Origin: Desulfurococcus mucosus DSM 2162
GTDB lineage: Archaea; Thermoproteota; Thermoprotei_A; Sulfolobales; Desulfurococcaceae
DNA length: 64,000 nt
Direction: 5' to 3'
Assembly: GCF_000186365.1 (NCBI RefSeq)
Contig: NC_014961.1
Span: forward strand, 682,001 to 746,000
Shown here piece after piece: positions 53,274-62,290 of the stretch. Below the pieces are notes generated by a model that was given only the letters and a program-made list of their open reading frames with translations, was not told the DNA's origin and ran no database searches. Both the position numbers and the translations under genes were made by a program. Position 1 is the stretch's first letter. The number at the start of each line of letters is the position of its first letter.

Positions 53274-54488
53274 ATGACTGAGGAAATAACCAGGTATCTC
53301 CACCAACCCCTCCAGGGAAGAAACCTTGTCCTCGGTTTAACCGCGAGCTCCTCCATATATAAGTCCATAGATCTAGCGAGGAGGCTCATACGCATGGGGG
53401 GAAGCGTGAGGGTAGTGCTGACCAAGAGATCCCTGACGTTAATAGGCCCAGACCTAGTCCACTGGGCGACAGGCAGTAAGCCATTCCACGAGATGAGCGG
53501 TGAGACGGAGCACATAGATCTAGCACGCTGGGGGGACGCGATGATCATAGCCCCGGCTACACTCAACACCATGGCTAAGATCGCGGGCGGGGTCTTAGAC
53601 GAGTTGCTGACGCTTACAGCAGTTACAATGATGGGGTCTGGGAAGAAAGTGATGCTGGTGCCAGCTATGAACCTCCGCTTAATGAATTCCCCCCAGTATA
53701 AGAGGATCACAGGGATCCTTGAAGAATACGGTGCCATCATAGTGCCACCCATGGTGGAGGAGGATAAGGCAAAGTATCCCCCGCTAGATGACCTTTCACA
53801 CTGCATTGATGCCGTAGTCAACAGAGGGCTTGATCTAAGGGGGCGCAGGGTTCTCGTGACAGCAGGCCCTACACGGGAGCACATAGACCCGGTCAGAGTA
53901 ATAACTAATCCTAGTAGTGGCTTAATGGGGGTTCTAGTAGCTAGGGAGCTAGCCTGCAGAGGAGCATCCGTTGACCTGGTGCACGGTCCCATGGCCGTTA
54001 AGCCGCCTTACACCGTCAGAGCCTTCGGGGTTGAATCAGCCAGTGAGATGGCTGACAAGATCAGGGAGCTGACGAGCATAGTGAACTATGATGCAGCCGT
54101 CTTCGCTGCAGCACCAGCAGACTATAAGCCCGCGACCACAATGCAAACAAAGATCTCTACACGGGAGAAACCCGTCCTCGAGCTGAGGCTGGAGCCTACT
54201 CCCAAGACTATAAGAGCCATTGTTAAGAGACCCAGGGTGCTCGTAGCGTTCGCTGCCGAGACATGCGGCGGTGAAGAACTGGTTGAGCGAGCCCTCCACA
54301 AGGCAGCTGACTACGGTGCCGACTTAGTCGTAGGCAACAATGTCTCATCAAGCAACGCGGGCTTCGGAAAGGATATGCTTGACGTAGTAATGGTCTCCGA
54401 GGGAAAGGTACTGGATAAGGGGTACAAGCTCAAGGCCGAGGTCGCCAGGGTGATAGGGGACTTCATAGCGAGCCGCCTTCACGCCTAG
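53274..54488 (+). CDS. coaBC: Bifunctional phosphopantothenoylcysteine decarboxylase / phosphopantothenate-cysteine ligase
   Basis: A 404-residue fusion. The N-terminal flavoprotein domain (CoaC, about residues 15-185) contains LTASSSIYKSIDLARRL, MIIAPATLNTMAKIAGGV and VPAMNLRLMNSP. The C-terminal ligase (CoaB, about 190-400) contains VTAGPTREHIDPVRVITNPSSG, AAVFAAAPADYKP and the KP-rich EKPVLELRLEPTPK motif. It makes 4'-phosphopantetheine for CoA. It is one of several CoA genes within 53-62 kb. Its end overlaps the convergent ATPase gene by 26 bases. Confidence 0.95.
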   Translation: MTEEITRYLHQPLQGRNLVLGLTASSSIYKSIDLARRLIRMGGSVRVVLTKRSLTLIGPDLVHWATGSKPFHEMSGETEHIDLARWGDAMIIAPATLNTMAKIAGGVLDELLTLTAVTMMGSGKKVMLVPAMNLRLMNSPQYKRITGILEEYGAIIVPPMVEEDKAKYPPLDDLSHCIDAVVNRGLDLRGRRVLVTAGPTREHIDPVRVITNPSSGLMGVLVARELACRGASVDLVHGPMAVKPPYTVRAFGVESASEMADKIRELTSIVNYDAAVFAAAPADYKPATTMQTKISTREKPVLELRLEPTPKTIRAIVKRPRVLVAFAAETCGGEELVERALHKAADYGADLVVGNNVSSSNAGFGKDMLDVVMVSEGKVLDKGYKLKAEVARVIGDFIASRLHA

Positions 54489-55401
54489 CTATCTCTGTGA
54501 AAACCTCTAGGGGGGAGCCGAAGACCTCGAAGACCCTGCCCTCATATTTCTCCCTGATAGTGCTGAGGAAGCCGAGTAAACGGTTCTCCAGGCTTTCAAG
54601 AGGCATGTTGAGCGGCACCGGCTCATAGAAGTCCAGTCCTTTCAACACACTGACGGCGAAGTACCATAGCAACTTACCTATCTTGCGCCCCTTAACCTGC
54701 TCAACGGATACCCCGCTACTCGAGAAGCTTGTATGCAAGATGTATATCGAGGAGGCCTCCACACCATCCCTGAGGAGGCTGGCCCGCTTCTCGTCGCCGA
54801 TGTCGAGGACCCCGTAGCCGTGTCTCGTTGTATAGTGCGGGGAAACGTTGACCCCATACAGCTCCTTGACCCTGGGGTCGAATACAAGTATCGATGAACC
54901 AGCCCTTACCCGGAGCCCGCTGCCCGAGGCCTCAACCACGGTGTTCTCCGTGGACAGCACCGTGAACCCCTTTGAGTACGCTATGCTGGAAATAGTGCTT
55001 TTACCGGTATGGGGATAGCCCAGTAGCAGTACAGCCCTACCTGTTCGAGGAATATGTATGCTCACCGAGTCCGTTAATATGAAGCGGTCGCGTAGAGCCA
55101 ACCTCCTGGCAAGTGCCTGTATCAGGAAGAACACGGGGGCTTCATTGACGTATGGTTCAACCGGGGCTCCCTCCACCACGTATTTATCTGGAAGCACATC
55201 ATAGTATCCTGTGGCAAGCACCCTGAAGCCCGTGCCCCGTATCCAGGATACCTCGATATCTACAGTGCTACAGTAGTCGGCAAGCCTGGGATCTGGGAGG
55301 TATCGTCGTGAAAACGATGATGTAAACGACTCTGCGATCTCCGTGACGCCGTCCCCGAGTAGCTCAACGCAGACCTCATCTACGGAGATATATCTCCTCA
55401 A
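54463..55401 (-). CDS. HPr-kinase-like P-loop ATPase of unknown function
   Basis: A 312-residue protein. A central P-loop AVLLLGYPHTGKSTISSIAYSKG (about residues 128-150) is followed by LSTENTVVEASGSGLRVRAGSS, the layout of HPrK-like kinase domains found beside PqqD-type or other modification systems. The N-terminal 120 residues are unlike HPr kinase. No partner gene is apparent; it sits inside the CoA region. The role is open. Confidence 0.55.
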   Translation of the reverse strand: MRRYISVDEVCVELLGDGVTEIAESFTSSFSRRYLPDPRLADYCSTVDIEVSWIRGTGFRVLATGYYDVLPDKYVVEGAPVEPYVNEAPVFFLIQALARRLALRDRFILTDSVSIHIPRTGRAVLLLGYPHTGKSTISSIAYSKGFTVLSTENTVVEASGSGLRVRAGSSILVFDPRVKELYGVNVSPHYTTRHGYGVLDIGDEKRASLLRDGVEASSIYILHTSFSSSGVSVEQVKGRKIGKLLWYFAVSVLKGLDFYEPVPLNMPLESLENRLLGFLSTIREKYEGRVFEVFGSPLEVFTEIARREGGSL

Positions 55402-55487
55402 GTATCTCCCTACAGTGGCTGATGATGGAGGGGAAATATATTGATTGTGCTTCCCATGCGCTGGTCGACCAACGGGATTGAGGCAGC

Positions 55488-56264
55488 CTACGGGTTAATG
55501 AGGAGTTGAGAAGACGACAGCTCTCTTAGTCTTTCAAGGATCGCCCTGAGGGCCTCCTGGAGCACAGCGTTGTTATCGTAGCTCCTAATCATCTCCTCAA
55601 GCCTCGCCTTCTCCATGGATTTAAGTTGCTTAGCCTCCTTGATCATCAGGGGTATTGCTCTCACTATGTTGTCCACTATGGTGACTGATGCTGCACGTGC
55701 AGTCCTCGATAACGGGTTTAAATCTACCGCTATAACCGTCTTACCCATCCTCCTTAAAGCCTCCGTCCTGTCACCATCCTCCAGGGGGACCAGGACCACG
55801 TCCGCTATAAGTATTCCTCGGGGGCTCACACGCCTCCTCTCACTGAATAGCTCCGGTATCGTGGCGGATGCGTCTTCTCCGACCCCGAGCACCTCTACTG
55901 CACCGTGCTCTAATAGCTGCCTGGCCACGGCTTCCTCTCTCTCCCTGGTTCTGTAGAACAGGTTGACCTCTATCTTCGCCCCCACGGTCTCAGCGAGTTC
56001 AACGATCTCCCGTGGGACAAGGGCAGCCGTATTACCGTTAACCGAGATCACCGGGTGCTTGGCCAGCAGCATGTGTGCTACTGCAACCCTAGCCGCCTTC
56101 AAGGCGAAATCATGCGTTCTCTCACCGAGGAGGTAGTCAAAACACTCTCCCCGTCCATGCGCTATCAACCCTTCTGGGGCCACGACGCCTTTCTTAAAGC
56201 CTTCAACCAGTCTCTCCCTGATTAGCAGGCTCTCTCTTCGCGGGTGATTTGGTGGAATATTCAA
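55488..56264 (-). CDS. Phosphopantothenate synthetase (4-phosphopantoate-beta-alanine ligase)
   Basis: About 258 residues. It joins 4-phosphopantoate and beta-alanine, the archaeal substitute for pantothenate synthetase. Family motifs are [20 protein letters not shown] near the start, [46 protein letters not shown] and [23 protein letters not shown] 56264 follows GAGGTG with good spacing and puts the family N-terminus right. It overlaps the pantoate kinase gene by 62 bases, an unusually long overlap. Confidence 0.92.
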   Translation of the reverse strand: MNIPPNHPRRESLLIRERLVEGFKKGVVAPEGLIAHGRGECFDYLLGERTHDFALKAARVAVAHMLLAKHPVISVNGNTAALVPREIVELAETVGAKIEVNLFYRTREREEAVARQLLEHGAVEVLGVGEDASATIPELFSERRRVSPRGILIADVVLVPLEDGDRTEALRRMGKTVIAVDLNPLSRTARAASVTIVDNIVRAIPLMIKEAKQLKSMEKARLEEMIRSYDNNAVLQEALRAILERLRELSSSQLLINP

Positions 56265-57084
56265 CTGTGACACCTCTGCTTGAAACCCTTGTCGTGAACA
56301 CCTTTACCCCCTTGCTGCCTAATAACTCAGATACCTCTAATGCGTACTCATCCTCAACCCATATCACGAGAGCCGCTTTCTTAAGGTAGAACGATACCAC
56401 ACCCTTCACGCCTTGCAGAACCTTGTCGACCGTGGAGTAGTCAAATATCCTCCTAGTGAATGCCTGGGAATACGTGAAGAACTCGTGTAGATCCTCGGTT
56501 TCAACGATTCTCCTATAGTAGGAGAATGCCTCACTGTATAGGCTACTGCTTATTCTAGATAGCATCATATGTGTGGGCTCCCTGTAGGGTAGCTCCCCCA
56601 CCACTAGCACAGGATTCTCGGGGAGCATTACTCGGTGAGCCACTCCAACACCTGGAGCACCAGGCTTTAAGCGTATGGCGAAACCCCCAGTGTACTCGGA
56701 GAGGACGTCGCCAAGCCCCGTTGAGTATTTCACCTCGAGGACATGCGCTACTTGAAACGCTCTAAGTGATGGAAGCCCCTTGGCACGGTATGCTGCAAGA
56801 GCGTGCGCTATCAGGAGGCCGGCCGACAAGCCGAAGCCGCTTCCCAGTGATACAGGTGAATACGCGCCTACACTTACCCCTGGGCCCCCGCTGCATATCT
56901 CGAGGGATTGATCCCTTAGAACAGTCTCGTTGTTTACCCTAATACCGCAGTCCCCTGCAGTAGCCTCAGCCTCCATGTATAGGTCGAGGTTCAACCCAGC
57001 CCCATAGCTACCTGTCTCAAGGGGGTTTTCCGACTTGAAGGGTATCCATAGCCCGGAGACGTGGAGAGGCACCTTGACCCTCAA
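56203..57084 (-). CDS. Pantoate kinase (GHMP family)
   Basis: About 293 residues. It phosphorylates pantoate in the archaeal CoA route. Seen: the GHMP substrate motif [14 protein letters not shown], the glycine-rich ATP motif [21 protein letters not shown] and [25 protein letters not shown] 57084 follows GGTGG, fits the family N-terminus and lies 23 bases after the apgM stop. An ATG at 57153 would overlap apgM. The C-terminus runs 62 bases into the phosphopantothenate synthetase gene. Confidence 0.92.
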   Translation of the reverse strand: MRVKVPLHVSGLWIPFKSENPLETGSYGAGLNLDLYMEAEATAGDCGIRVNNETVLRDQSLEICSGGPGVSVGAYSPVSLGSGFGLSAGLLIAHALAAYRAKGLPSLRAFQVAHVLEVKYSTGLGDVLSEYTGGFAIRLKPGAPGVGVAHRVMLPENPVLVVGELPYREPTHMMLSRISSSLYSEAFSYYRRIVETEDLHEFFTYSQAFTRRIFDYSTVDKVLQGVKGVVSFYLKKAALVIWVEDEYALEVSELLGSKGVKVFTTRVSSRGVTVEYSTKSPAKREPANQGETG

Positions 57085-57107
57085 AAAACCACCCTTTGGA
57101 GCTGTTT

Positions 57108-58385
57108 CTACTTGGAGAGATATCTTTCGATCAACCCTGGTAGGAGGAGCCATCCGTGCTCGATGAGCCCGAGGCTGCCTTTCCCACAGTCTCTCTCGGT
57201 GAACCTGCTGACTCCATCCGGCTCTATGCCAGGCATGTAGAACGCCACGGGTACCGGGTCGTCTGTATGCGCCTTCACGCTCGGAGGGGTTGCGTGGTCG
57301 GCTGTAACTATTAAAGCATACTTGTCCCTTACCTCATCTATTAATGGTTGCACAAAGTACCTGTCTATCTCTTCGATCCTCTTCTTCTTGGACTCCACGT
57401 CGCCGTCGTGGCCGGGCTCATCCGGGCCCTTCAAGTGGACGTAGACTATGTGGTTGTCCCCGAGTGCCTTGAGCGCCGTCTCCAACCTGGCCTCATAGTC
57501 CCTGGCCGGGTTCCCTGTAGGCGGCTCCATTATTATTGTTTCTGCACCGAATGCTCTACCTATGCCTACTTCAACAGGCATCTCGGCGAGCACTGCAAAC
57601 CTGCACCCGTATTTCTCGGGTAGCTTCACCGCCCTGGGTAGTGAGCCACCGGCATCCCTCATGAGTATGGCGTTTGCAGGGAGCAGGCCTTTTCTAGCTC
57701 TCTCCGCGTTCACAGGGTGCTTTGAAAGTATTTCAAGGGATCTCTCGAAGAACTCGTTCGCTATCTCGGCCGCTACCTTCGCCTCAGCCGTATCGTCCAG
57801 TGGCATTATCTTCGGTACTTTTCTAGATGGAGATGGCACTGCCACGCTGACCATGCCATGTCTCTTATAGGCTGGATCATTATTGTCCACCATTGGTGAA
57901 AGCCTATGCCTTCTACTGCCGATCACCACCACTGCGCGATGCCCTATCGTCGCAACCACCTTGGCGTATCCCTCGTGGATCCCTAGCTCCAATCCATCAA
58001 CTGCTTTAGCCAGCTCCTTAGCCTCCGCTGTCGAGAGGCTCCTACCCACCCTTCTATCGATTATTACACGTGTAGATGGGTCTATGGTGGCGAAGTTGGC
58101 TCTGAAAGCCACCTCGTAGCCCTCCCTTATCTCAAGCCCGGCACCCAACGCTTCGAGAGGCCCCCTCCCGGTGTAAACCTCGTGGGGATCGTACCCTAGG
58201 ATCGAGATCACTGCTTCATCGCTCTCAGGGGCTATCCCCTTACCCACAGTATACATTAACCCGCATTTACTGTTCCTTGCAACCCAGTCTAAACCGGGTT
58301 TCACACTGAGCTCCAGGGTTGTCACCGGGTCGCTCAGTCTATCACCCATACCGTCCAGCACTAGGTAGAGCAGCCTATGCCTCAA
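57108..58385 (-). CDS. apgM: Archaeal-type 2,3-bisphosphoglycerate-independent phosphoglycerate mutase
   Basis: About 425 residues of the alkaline-phosphatase superfamily. It interconverts 3- and 2-phosphoglycerate in glycolysis and gluconeogenesis. Seen: LYLVLDGMGDRLSDP (metal Asp), the Ser region APESDEAVISILGYDP, DNNDPAYKRHG, HLKGPDEPGHDGD and ALIVTADHATPP. The upstream frame has an ATG at 58484, but TTG 58385 follows GAGGTG and lies downstream of a TATATTTATAT element. I therefore start there. Confidence 0.93.
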   Translation of the reverse strand: MRHRLLYLVLDGMGDRLSDPVTTLELSVKPGLDWVARNSKCGLMYTVGKGIAPESDEAVISILGYDPHEVYTGRGPLEALGAGLEIREGYEVAFRANFATIDPSTRVIIDRRVGRSLSTAEAKELAKAVDGLELGIHEGYAKVVATIGHRAVVVIGSRRHRLSPMVDNNDPAYKRHGMVSVAVPSPSRKVPKIMPLDDTAEAKVAAEIANEFFERSLEILSKHPVNAERARKGLLPANAILMRDAGGSLPRAVKLPEKYGCRFAVLAEMPVEVGIGRAFGAETIIMEPPTGNPARDYEARLETALKALGDNHIVYVHLKGPDEPGHDGDVESKKKRIEEIDRYFVQPLIDEVRDKYALIVTADHATPPSVKAHTDDPVPVAFYMPGIEPDGVSRFTERDCGKGSLGLIEHGWLLLPGLIERYLSK

Positions 58386-58394
58386 TCGGCAACA

Positions 58395-58431
58395 CCTCTG
58401 GTTCCCATATAAATATAGTGACGCGAATATA
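58395..58431. promoter_or_regulatory. Divergent promoter region for apgM and the ABC transporter operon
   Basis: The plus strand reads ATATAAATATAGTGACGCGAATATAAAA. On the minus strand TATATTTATAT serves apgM (TTG 58385); on the plus strand GAATATAAAA serves the ABC ATPase gene (ATG 58464). The two TATA-like elements are only about 15 bases apart, so expression of the two units may be coupled or competing. Confidence 0.45.
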
Positions 58432-58463
58432 AAATGACCGGTGTAAACACGGGGAACTCTACC

Positions 58464-59204
58464 ATGGAGACATATGCTCTCCAAGTACGGAACCTCACTA
58501 AGCTGTATGGGCGGGGAAGCATCGGCGTAAGGGATCTAAGCTTCAATGTGCGGAGCGGTGAGATATACGGGTTAATAGGCCCTAATGGCAGCGGTAAGAC
58601 AACGACTCTCCGGATAGTTGCAACACTCATAAAACCATCCTCCGGTGAAGTACTGGTGTACGGGGTTAACGCTGTGAAGGAGCCGTTGAAGGCGAGGCAG
58701 CTTATCAACTACCTCCCCGAGGAGGCAGGTGCGTACAGGGATTTAACAGGCTTAGACTTCATTAGATTCATGCTTTCACTAAGGTTCAAGGGGAAGGCAC
58801 TCGAGGAGACTGTTGAAGAGGCTGTTGGAATAGCGGACCTCGGCAACAGCCTCAGGAAACCTGTTAGAACCTACAGTAAGGGCATGAAGAGGATACTGGC
58901 CTTAAGCGTTGTATTAGCCTCCAAGCCAAAACTGATGATCCTTGACGAGCCCACCACGGGCCTGGATGTCGAGAGAAGCATATATGTAAGGGATCTGGTT
59001 AAGAAGTACAACAGGGAGCTAGGCTTAACCGTGCTTCTCAGCAGCCATAACATGCTGGAGGTCGAGAGGCTCTGCGACCGCGTCGGCATGCTGTATAAGG
59101 GGAGGTTGATCGCCGAGGGCCCCGTCGATGAGTTGAAGAGGCAGGTGGCTGGAAGAGACTTAGAGGATGTATTCATGAAGCTTAAAACCGTGGCCGAGGT
59201 GTAA
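58464..59204 (+). CDS. ABC-2 type exporter ATP-binding protein
   Basis: A 246-residue ATPase. Walker A is GLIGPNGSGKTTTLRI, the Q-loop is YLPEEAGAYRDLTG, the signature is RTYSKGMKRILALSVVLAS and Walker B is KLMILDEPTTGLDVE. It pairs with the membrane subunit that follows four bases later. Start ATG 58464 has GGGG upstream; ATG 58434 is possible but lies inside the promoter. The substrate is unknown. Confidence 0.9.
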   Translation: METYALQVRNLTKLYGRGSIGVRDLSFNVRSGEIYGLIGPNGSGKTTTLRIVATLIKPSSGEVLVYGVNAVKEPLKARQLINYLPEEAGAYRDLTGLDFIRFMLSLRFKGKALEETVEEAVGIADLGNSLRKPVRTYSKGMKRILALSVVLASKPKLMILDEPTTGLDVERSIYVRDLVKKYNRELGLTVLLSSHNMLEVERLCDRVGMLYKGRLIAEGPVDELKRQVAGRDLEDVFMKLKTVAEV

Positions 59205-59208
59205 CCCG

Positions 59209-60462
59209 GTGACACTTAAACCCCTCGTCGTAAGGGAGGTCAAGAGCTTCCTGAAGAACCCAGCGTTCATAATGTCGATAATCATACTCGTAGTGTTCTA
59301 TGCATCGCTTGGAGGCATCATGAGGACGAGTGTTGAGTCAGCTGTACGGGAGGCCTCCTCAATATCCATAGGCGTGGTCAAAGAGGAAGATACACCACTC
59401 GTAAACCAGTTGATCGCCGTTTTAAACCACTACACTAATGGCTCACTGGGATTCTACAGTAGCCTTGACGAAGCCGTTGAGAAAGCTGGTGTTGCAATAC
59501 TCATACCAAGAGGGTTCACTGTAAACGCCACTACACCTGGGAGGAGCCTGATGCTTAAGGGAGGCGTTAAAATAGAAAGCCTTTCACCCATCATAAGCCA
59601 AGCCAGGCTCTCCGTTGTGTCCTCAATAGCCTCAACGCTTTCAAACCTCCTGCCCGTCGCGATCAGCCAGCTCTATAATGTTTCAGTTGAACCAGGCAAG
59701 CAGGTGGTCGTTGACAACTATGTGAGAATATATGGGAGAACAATGACAGTAGCCGAGTTCAACGCCGTGGTCGGAGTACTCTCCATGATACCCACGCTCA
59801 TAGGCCTCGTGGTCGGTATAAACGCCGCCTACGCTGCACAGGCAACAGCCATAGAGAAGGTTGAGAAAGCATTCGAGATGCTGCTGGCTCAACCGATCCC
59901 ACGTAGAAGCGTTGTAGTAGCCAAGATAATTGGAGCGGTCGTTGCATCAATGATCATGGGAACCGCATACATGGTTGCAATGCTCCTTATGCTGGCTTCA
60001 GTGGTGCCCAGCGGCATGGTCGGTAATGAGTCGTCGCAGCTCATTCAATCAACCATGAGCGTGGCAGGCCCCTTCGTTATAGCACTGATAATATTCTCAA
60101 TGGTGCTGGGCCTCATATACTCGGGCGCCATGGGCGTGCTGGTTGGAGCAGTGGTCAGCGATGAGAGAATGGCCGGCGTCCTCTCAACCCCTATAATACT
60201 GTTGTTCATGGGAGTCGGGTTCGCCGTAATGTACCTCGGCATGCCCCTCAACACCATAACAGCCGTGCTATCTGGATTAAGCATCGTGCCAATAGCGTTC
60301 GTGGTTATCAACGCGTCTCTCTCAGGCCAGTATGTTTACGCAGCTCTCTCAGTCTCCATAGCGGTGCTGGCAACCCTTGCAGTAATGTTGATCGCCATAG
60401 TAGTGTTCAACCGTGACATAGTGGTGCTCGGACTCAGGGTCTCATTAAGGCGGAGAGAGTAG
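59209..60462 (+). CDS. ABC-2 type transporter permease
   Basis: A 417-residue membrane subunit. An N-terminal anchor (FIMSIIILVVFYASLGG), a large extracellular loop (about residues 45-190) and five to six C-terminal membrane helices with a KAFEMLLAQPIPRRSVVVAKIIGA coupling-type loop match NatB-like ABC-2 permeases. The start is GTG 59209. It forms an operon with the ATPase gene. Confidence 0.88.
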   Translation: MTLKPLVVREVKSFLKNPAFIMSIIILVVFYASLGGIMRTSVESAVREASSISIGVVKEEDTPLVNQLIAVLNHYTNGSLGFYSSLDEAVEKAGVAILIPRGFTVNATTPGRSLMLKGGVKIESLSPIISQARLSVVSSIASTLSNLLPVAISQLYNVSVEPGKQVVVDNYVRIYGRTMTVAEFNAVVGVLSMIPTLIGLVVGINAAYAAQATAIEKVEKAFEMLLAQPIPRRSVVVAKIIGAVVASMIMGTAYMVAMLLMLASVVPSGMVGNESSQLIQSTMSVAGPFVIALIIFSMVLGLIYSGAMGVLVGAVVSDERMAGVLSTPIILLFMGVGFAVMYLGMPLNTITAVLSGLSIVPIAFVVINASLSGQYVYAALSVSIAVLATLAVMLIAIVVFNRDIVVLGLRVSLRRRE

Positions 60463-60492
60463 GCGTCCTAGAGGTATTTATCAAAGCCGTTT

Positions 60493-61299
60493 TCAAGTCT
60501 TCTTAGAGTAGAAGTAGTGTTTCTCCTCTGGGAAAACCCCGGCCTTGACCTCCTTCGCGTATTCGCCGACAGCCTTTATTATCATGCTCCTCAGGTCAGC
60601 GTAGGCTTTAGCGAATGGGGGAGGATGCTCCGTTAACCCGAGCAGGTCGTGTAGGACGAGCACTTGCCCATCGCAGAACGGCCCGCTACCAATACATATG
60701 GTGGGTACATTCAACTCCCTTGTGACCTCGCCGGCTACATCGGCCGCAGTATACTCTATCACAATGGAGAAGACGCCGGCTCTCTCGAGTTCCCTTGCAT
60801 CCTCCAGTATCCTATCCCGCTCCTTCTCGCTTAACCCGCGCCTCCTGTAGCCGCCTATGAGGAATGACCTCTGAGGCGTTAACCCTATGTGACCCATCAC
60901 CGGGATGCCGGCTCTCACAAGAGCCCTTACTACATCACTCATTTCTCCTCCCCCCTCAAGCTTCACCGCGTCTGCCCCGGCCTTCATCAGTAGCCCGGCA
61001 TTCCTCACCGCTTCCTCCACGCTTGTCTCATAGCTGAGGAACGGCATATCGGCGACGACGAGTGCACGGGGCCTAGCCCTACTAACGCTGGCCACATGTA
61101 TCAGCATCATATCCATTGAGACAGGTATCGTTGTGTCGAAGCCGTGGACAACCATTCCAACGCTGTCACCGACGAGGATTACGTCAACACCAGCCTGGTC
61201 CACTAGCTTAGCCATTGCATAATCGTAGGCTGTCACCATCGCTATCTTCTCCCTACCCTTCATCTTAACTATGTCTCTGACCGTTATCCTCGTACTCAA
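60493..61299 (-). CDS. panB: Ketopantoate hydroxymethyltransferase
   Basis: About 268 residues. It adds a hydroxymethyl group to alpha-ketoisovalerate, the first committed step to pantoate. Seen: VTAYDYAMAKLVDQAGVDVILVGDSVGMVVHG, DMPFLSYETSVEEAVRNAG, AVKLEGG, PVMGHIGLTPQR and ICIGSGPFCDGQVLVLHDLLG. TTG 61299 follows GGAGG by eight bases and gives the usual N-terminus (TRITVRDIVKMKGREKI); GTG 61314 is an alternative. It follows panE by a short gap. Confidence 0.95.
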   Translation of the reverse strand: MSTRITVRDIVKMKGREKIAMVTAYDYAMAKLVDQAGVDVILVGDSVGMVVHGFDTTIPVSMDMMLIHVASVSRARPRALVVADMPFLSYETSVEEAVRNAGLLMKAGADAVKLEGGGEMSDVVRALVRAGIPVMGHIGLTPQRSFLIGGYRRRGLSEKERDRILEDARELERAGVFSIVIEYTAADVAGEVTRELNVPTICIGSGPFCDGQVLVLHDLLGLTEHPPPFAKAYADLRSMIIKAVGEYAKEVKAGVFPEEKHYFYSKKT

Positions 61300-61357
61300 A
61301 ACCACCGCCTCCACATAGCTTGCCTACTATTAGCGGGACTGATATTTTTTATGTCGC

Positions 61358-62290
61358 CTACGTTGCAGAGTCCCTGCGGCCACCCTCCTCTATAAGGTGT
61401 ATCATGAGCGTGATAAGCCCGTTCACCGAGGGTTCCCTCCCGAGCTCCCTAGCTATGAAGCCATTGATGTAGTCCACCTCGGTAGGACTACCTGCTGCTA
61501 CATCCTGAGCCATGCTTGAATGATTGTCAGCTGTACTCCTCACATTGCTAACAATATAGTCTAGTAGTCTTCTAGGCTCAAAGAGGTATCCATGTCGACG
61601 CGCCACCTCCGTGAACTCTGAGAGTATAAGCTTCGCGAGCTCCAGCCCGGGCCCGGTTAAAACAACCCTGTTCCTGGATCTCGCTATAGCCGTCAACGGG
61701 TTGACCACGGCGTTTAAAGCCAGCTTCAACCACCTGTAGTAATCTATGTTGGATACAACCCTGAACTCGAAACCACCAAGCCTGAACATTCTGCTCAACT
61801 CCATTAATTCGAGACGTAAGCCAAGCCTGCTGCCGGCTATGATTGTGCGTCCACCGTGATACACTATGTGAGCCGGTGAAACCCTTTCAGCACCGAAGTA
61901 AACAACCCCGCCTGCAGCCTTAGAGCCGAATTTCTCCTCAGCGAGCTCCAGGCTGCCGAAACCATTCTGTAGCATTAAGAGCACTCCATCGCTTGCCAGG
62001 ATCTCCTCTGCAAGCACCATTGTGGCTGGTACACTATACGCCTTCACACTGTTGAAGACGAACCTACACTCGTCGACAGGGCTCTCATAGTGCCTCGGCA
62101 CCACTGGCACTAGGATGTCAACGCCTTCAACCCTATCGTGGACTCTTATCCCGCCCTGCTGTAGCACTGTTTTAACGGTTTCTTCACGGCCGTAGTACAC
62201 CGGTATCCCTGAGAACCCGGCTCTGTAGAGGAAGTACGCTATTGTTGCCCCAACGGCTCCGCCGCCAATAATGCATACATCGCTAGTCAT
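61358..62290 (-). CDS. panE: Ketopantoate reductase
   Basis: A 310-residue enzyme that reduces ketopantoate to pantoate. The N-terminal IIGGGAVGATIAYFLYRAG Rossmann motif, the LLMLQNGFGSLELAEEKFG block, WLKLALNAVVNPLTAIARSRN (catalytic Lys) and the late PTEVDYINGFIARELG are typical. It overlaps the regulator gene by four bases (ATGA), so the two are translationally coupled. panB follows. Confidence 0.94.
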   Translation of the reverse strand: MTSDVCIIGGGAVGATIAYFLYRAGFSGIPVYYGREETVKTVLQQGGIRVHDRVEGVDILVPVVPRHYESPVDECRFVFNSVKAYSVPATMVLAEEILASDGVLLMLQNGFGSLELAEEKFGSKAAGGVVYFGAERVSPAHIVYHGGRTIIAGSRLGLRLELMELSRMFRLGGFEFRVVSNIDYYRWLKLALNAVVNPLTAIARSRNRVVLTGPGLELAKLILSEFTEVARRHGYLFEPRRLLDYIVSNVRSTADNHSSMAQDVAAGSPTEVDYINGFIARELGREPSVNGLITLMIHLIEEGGRRDSAT

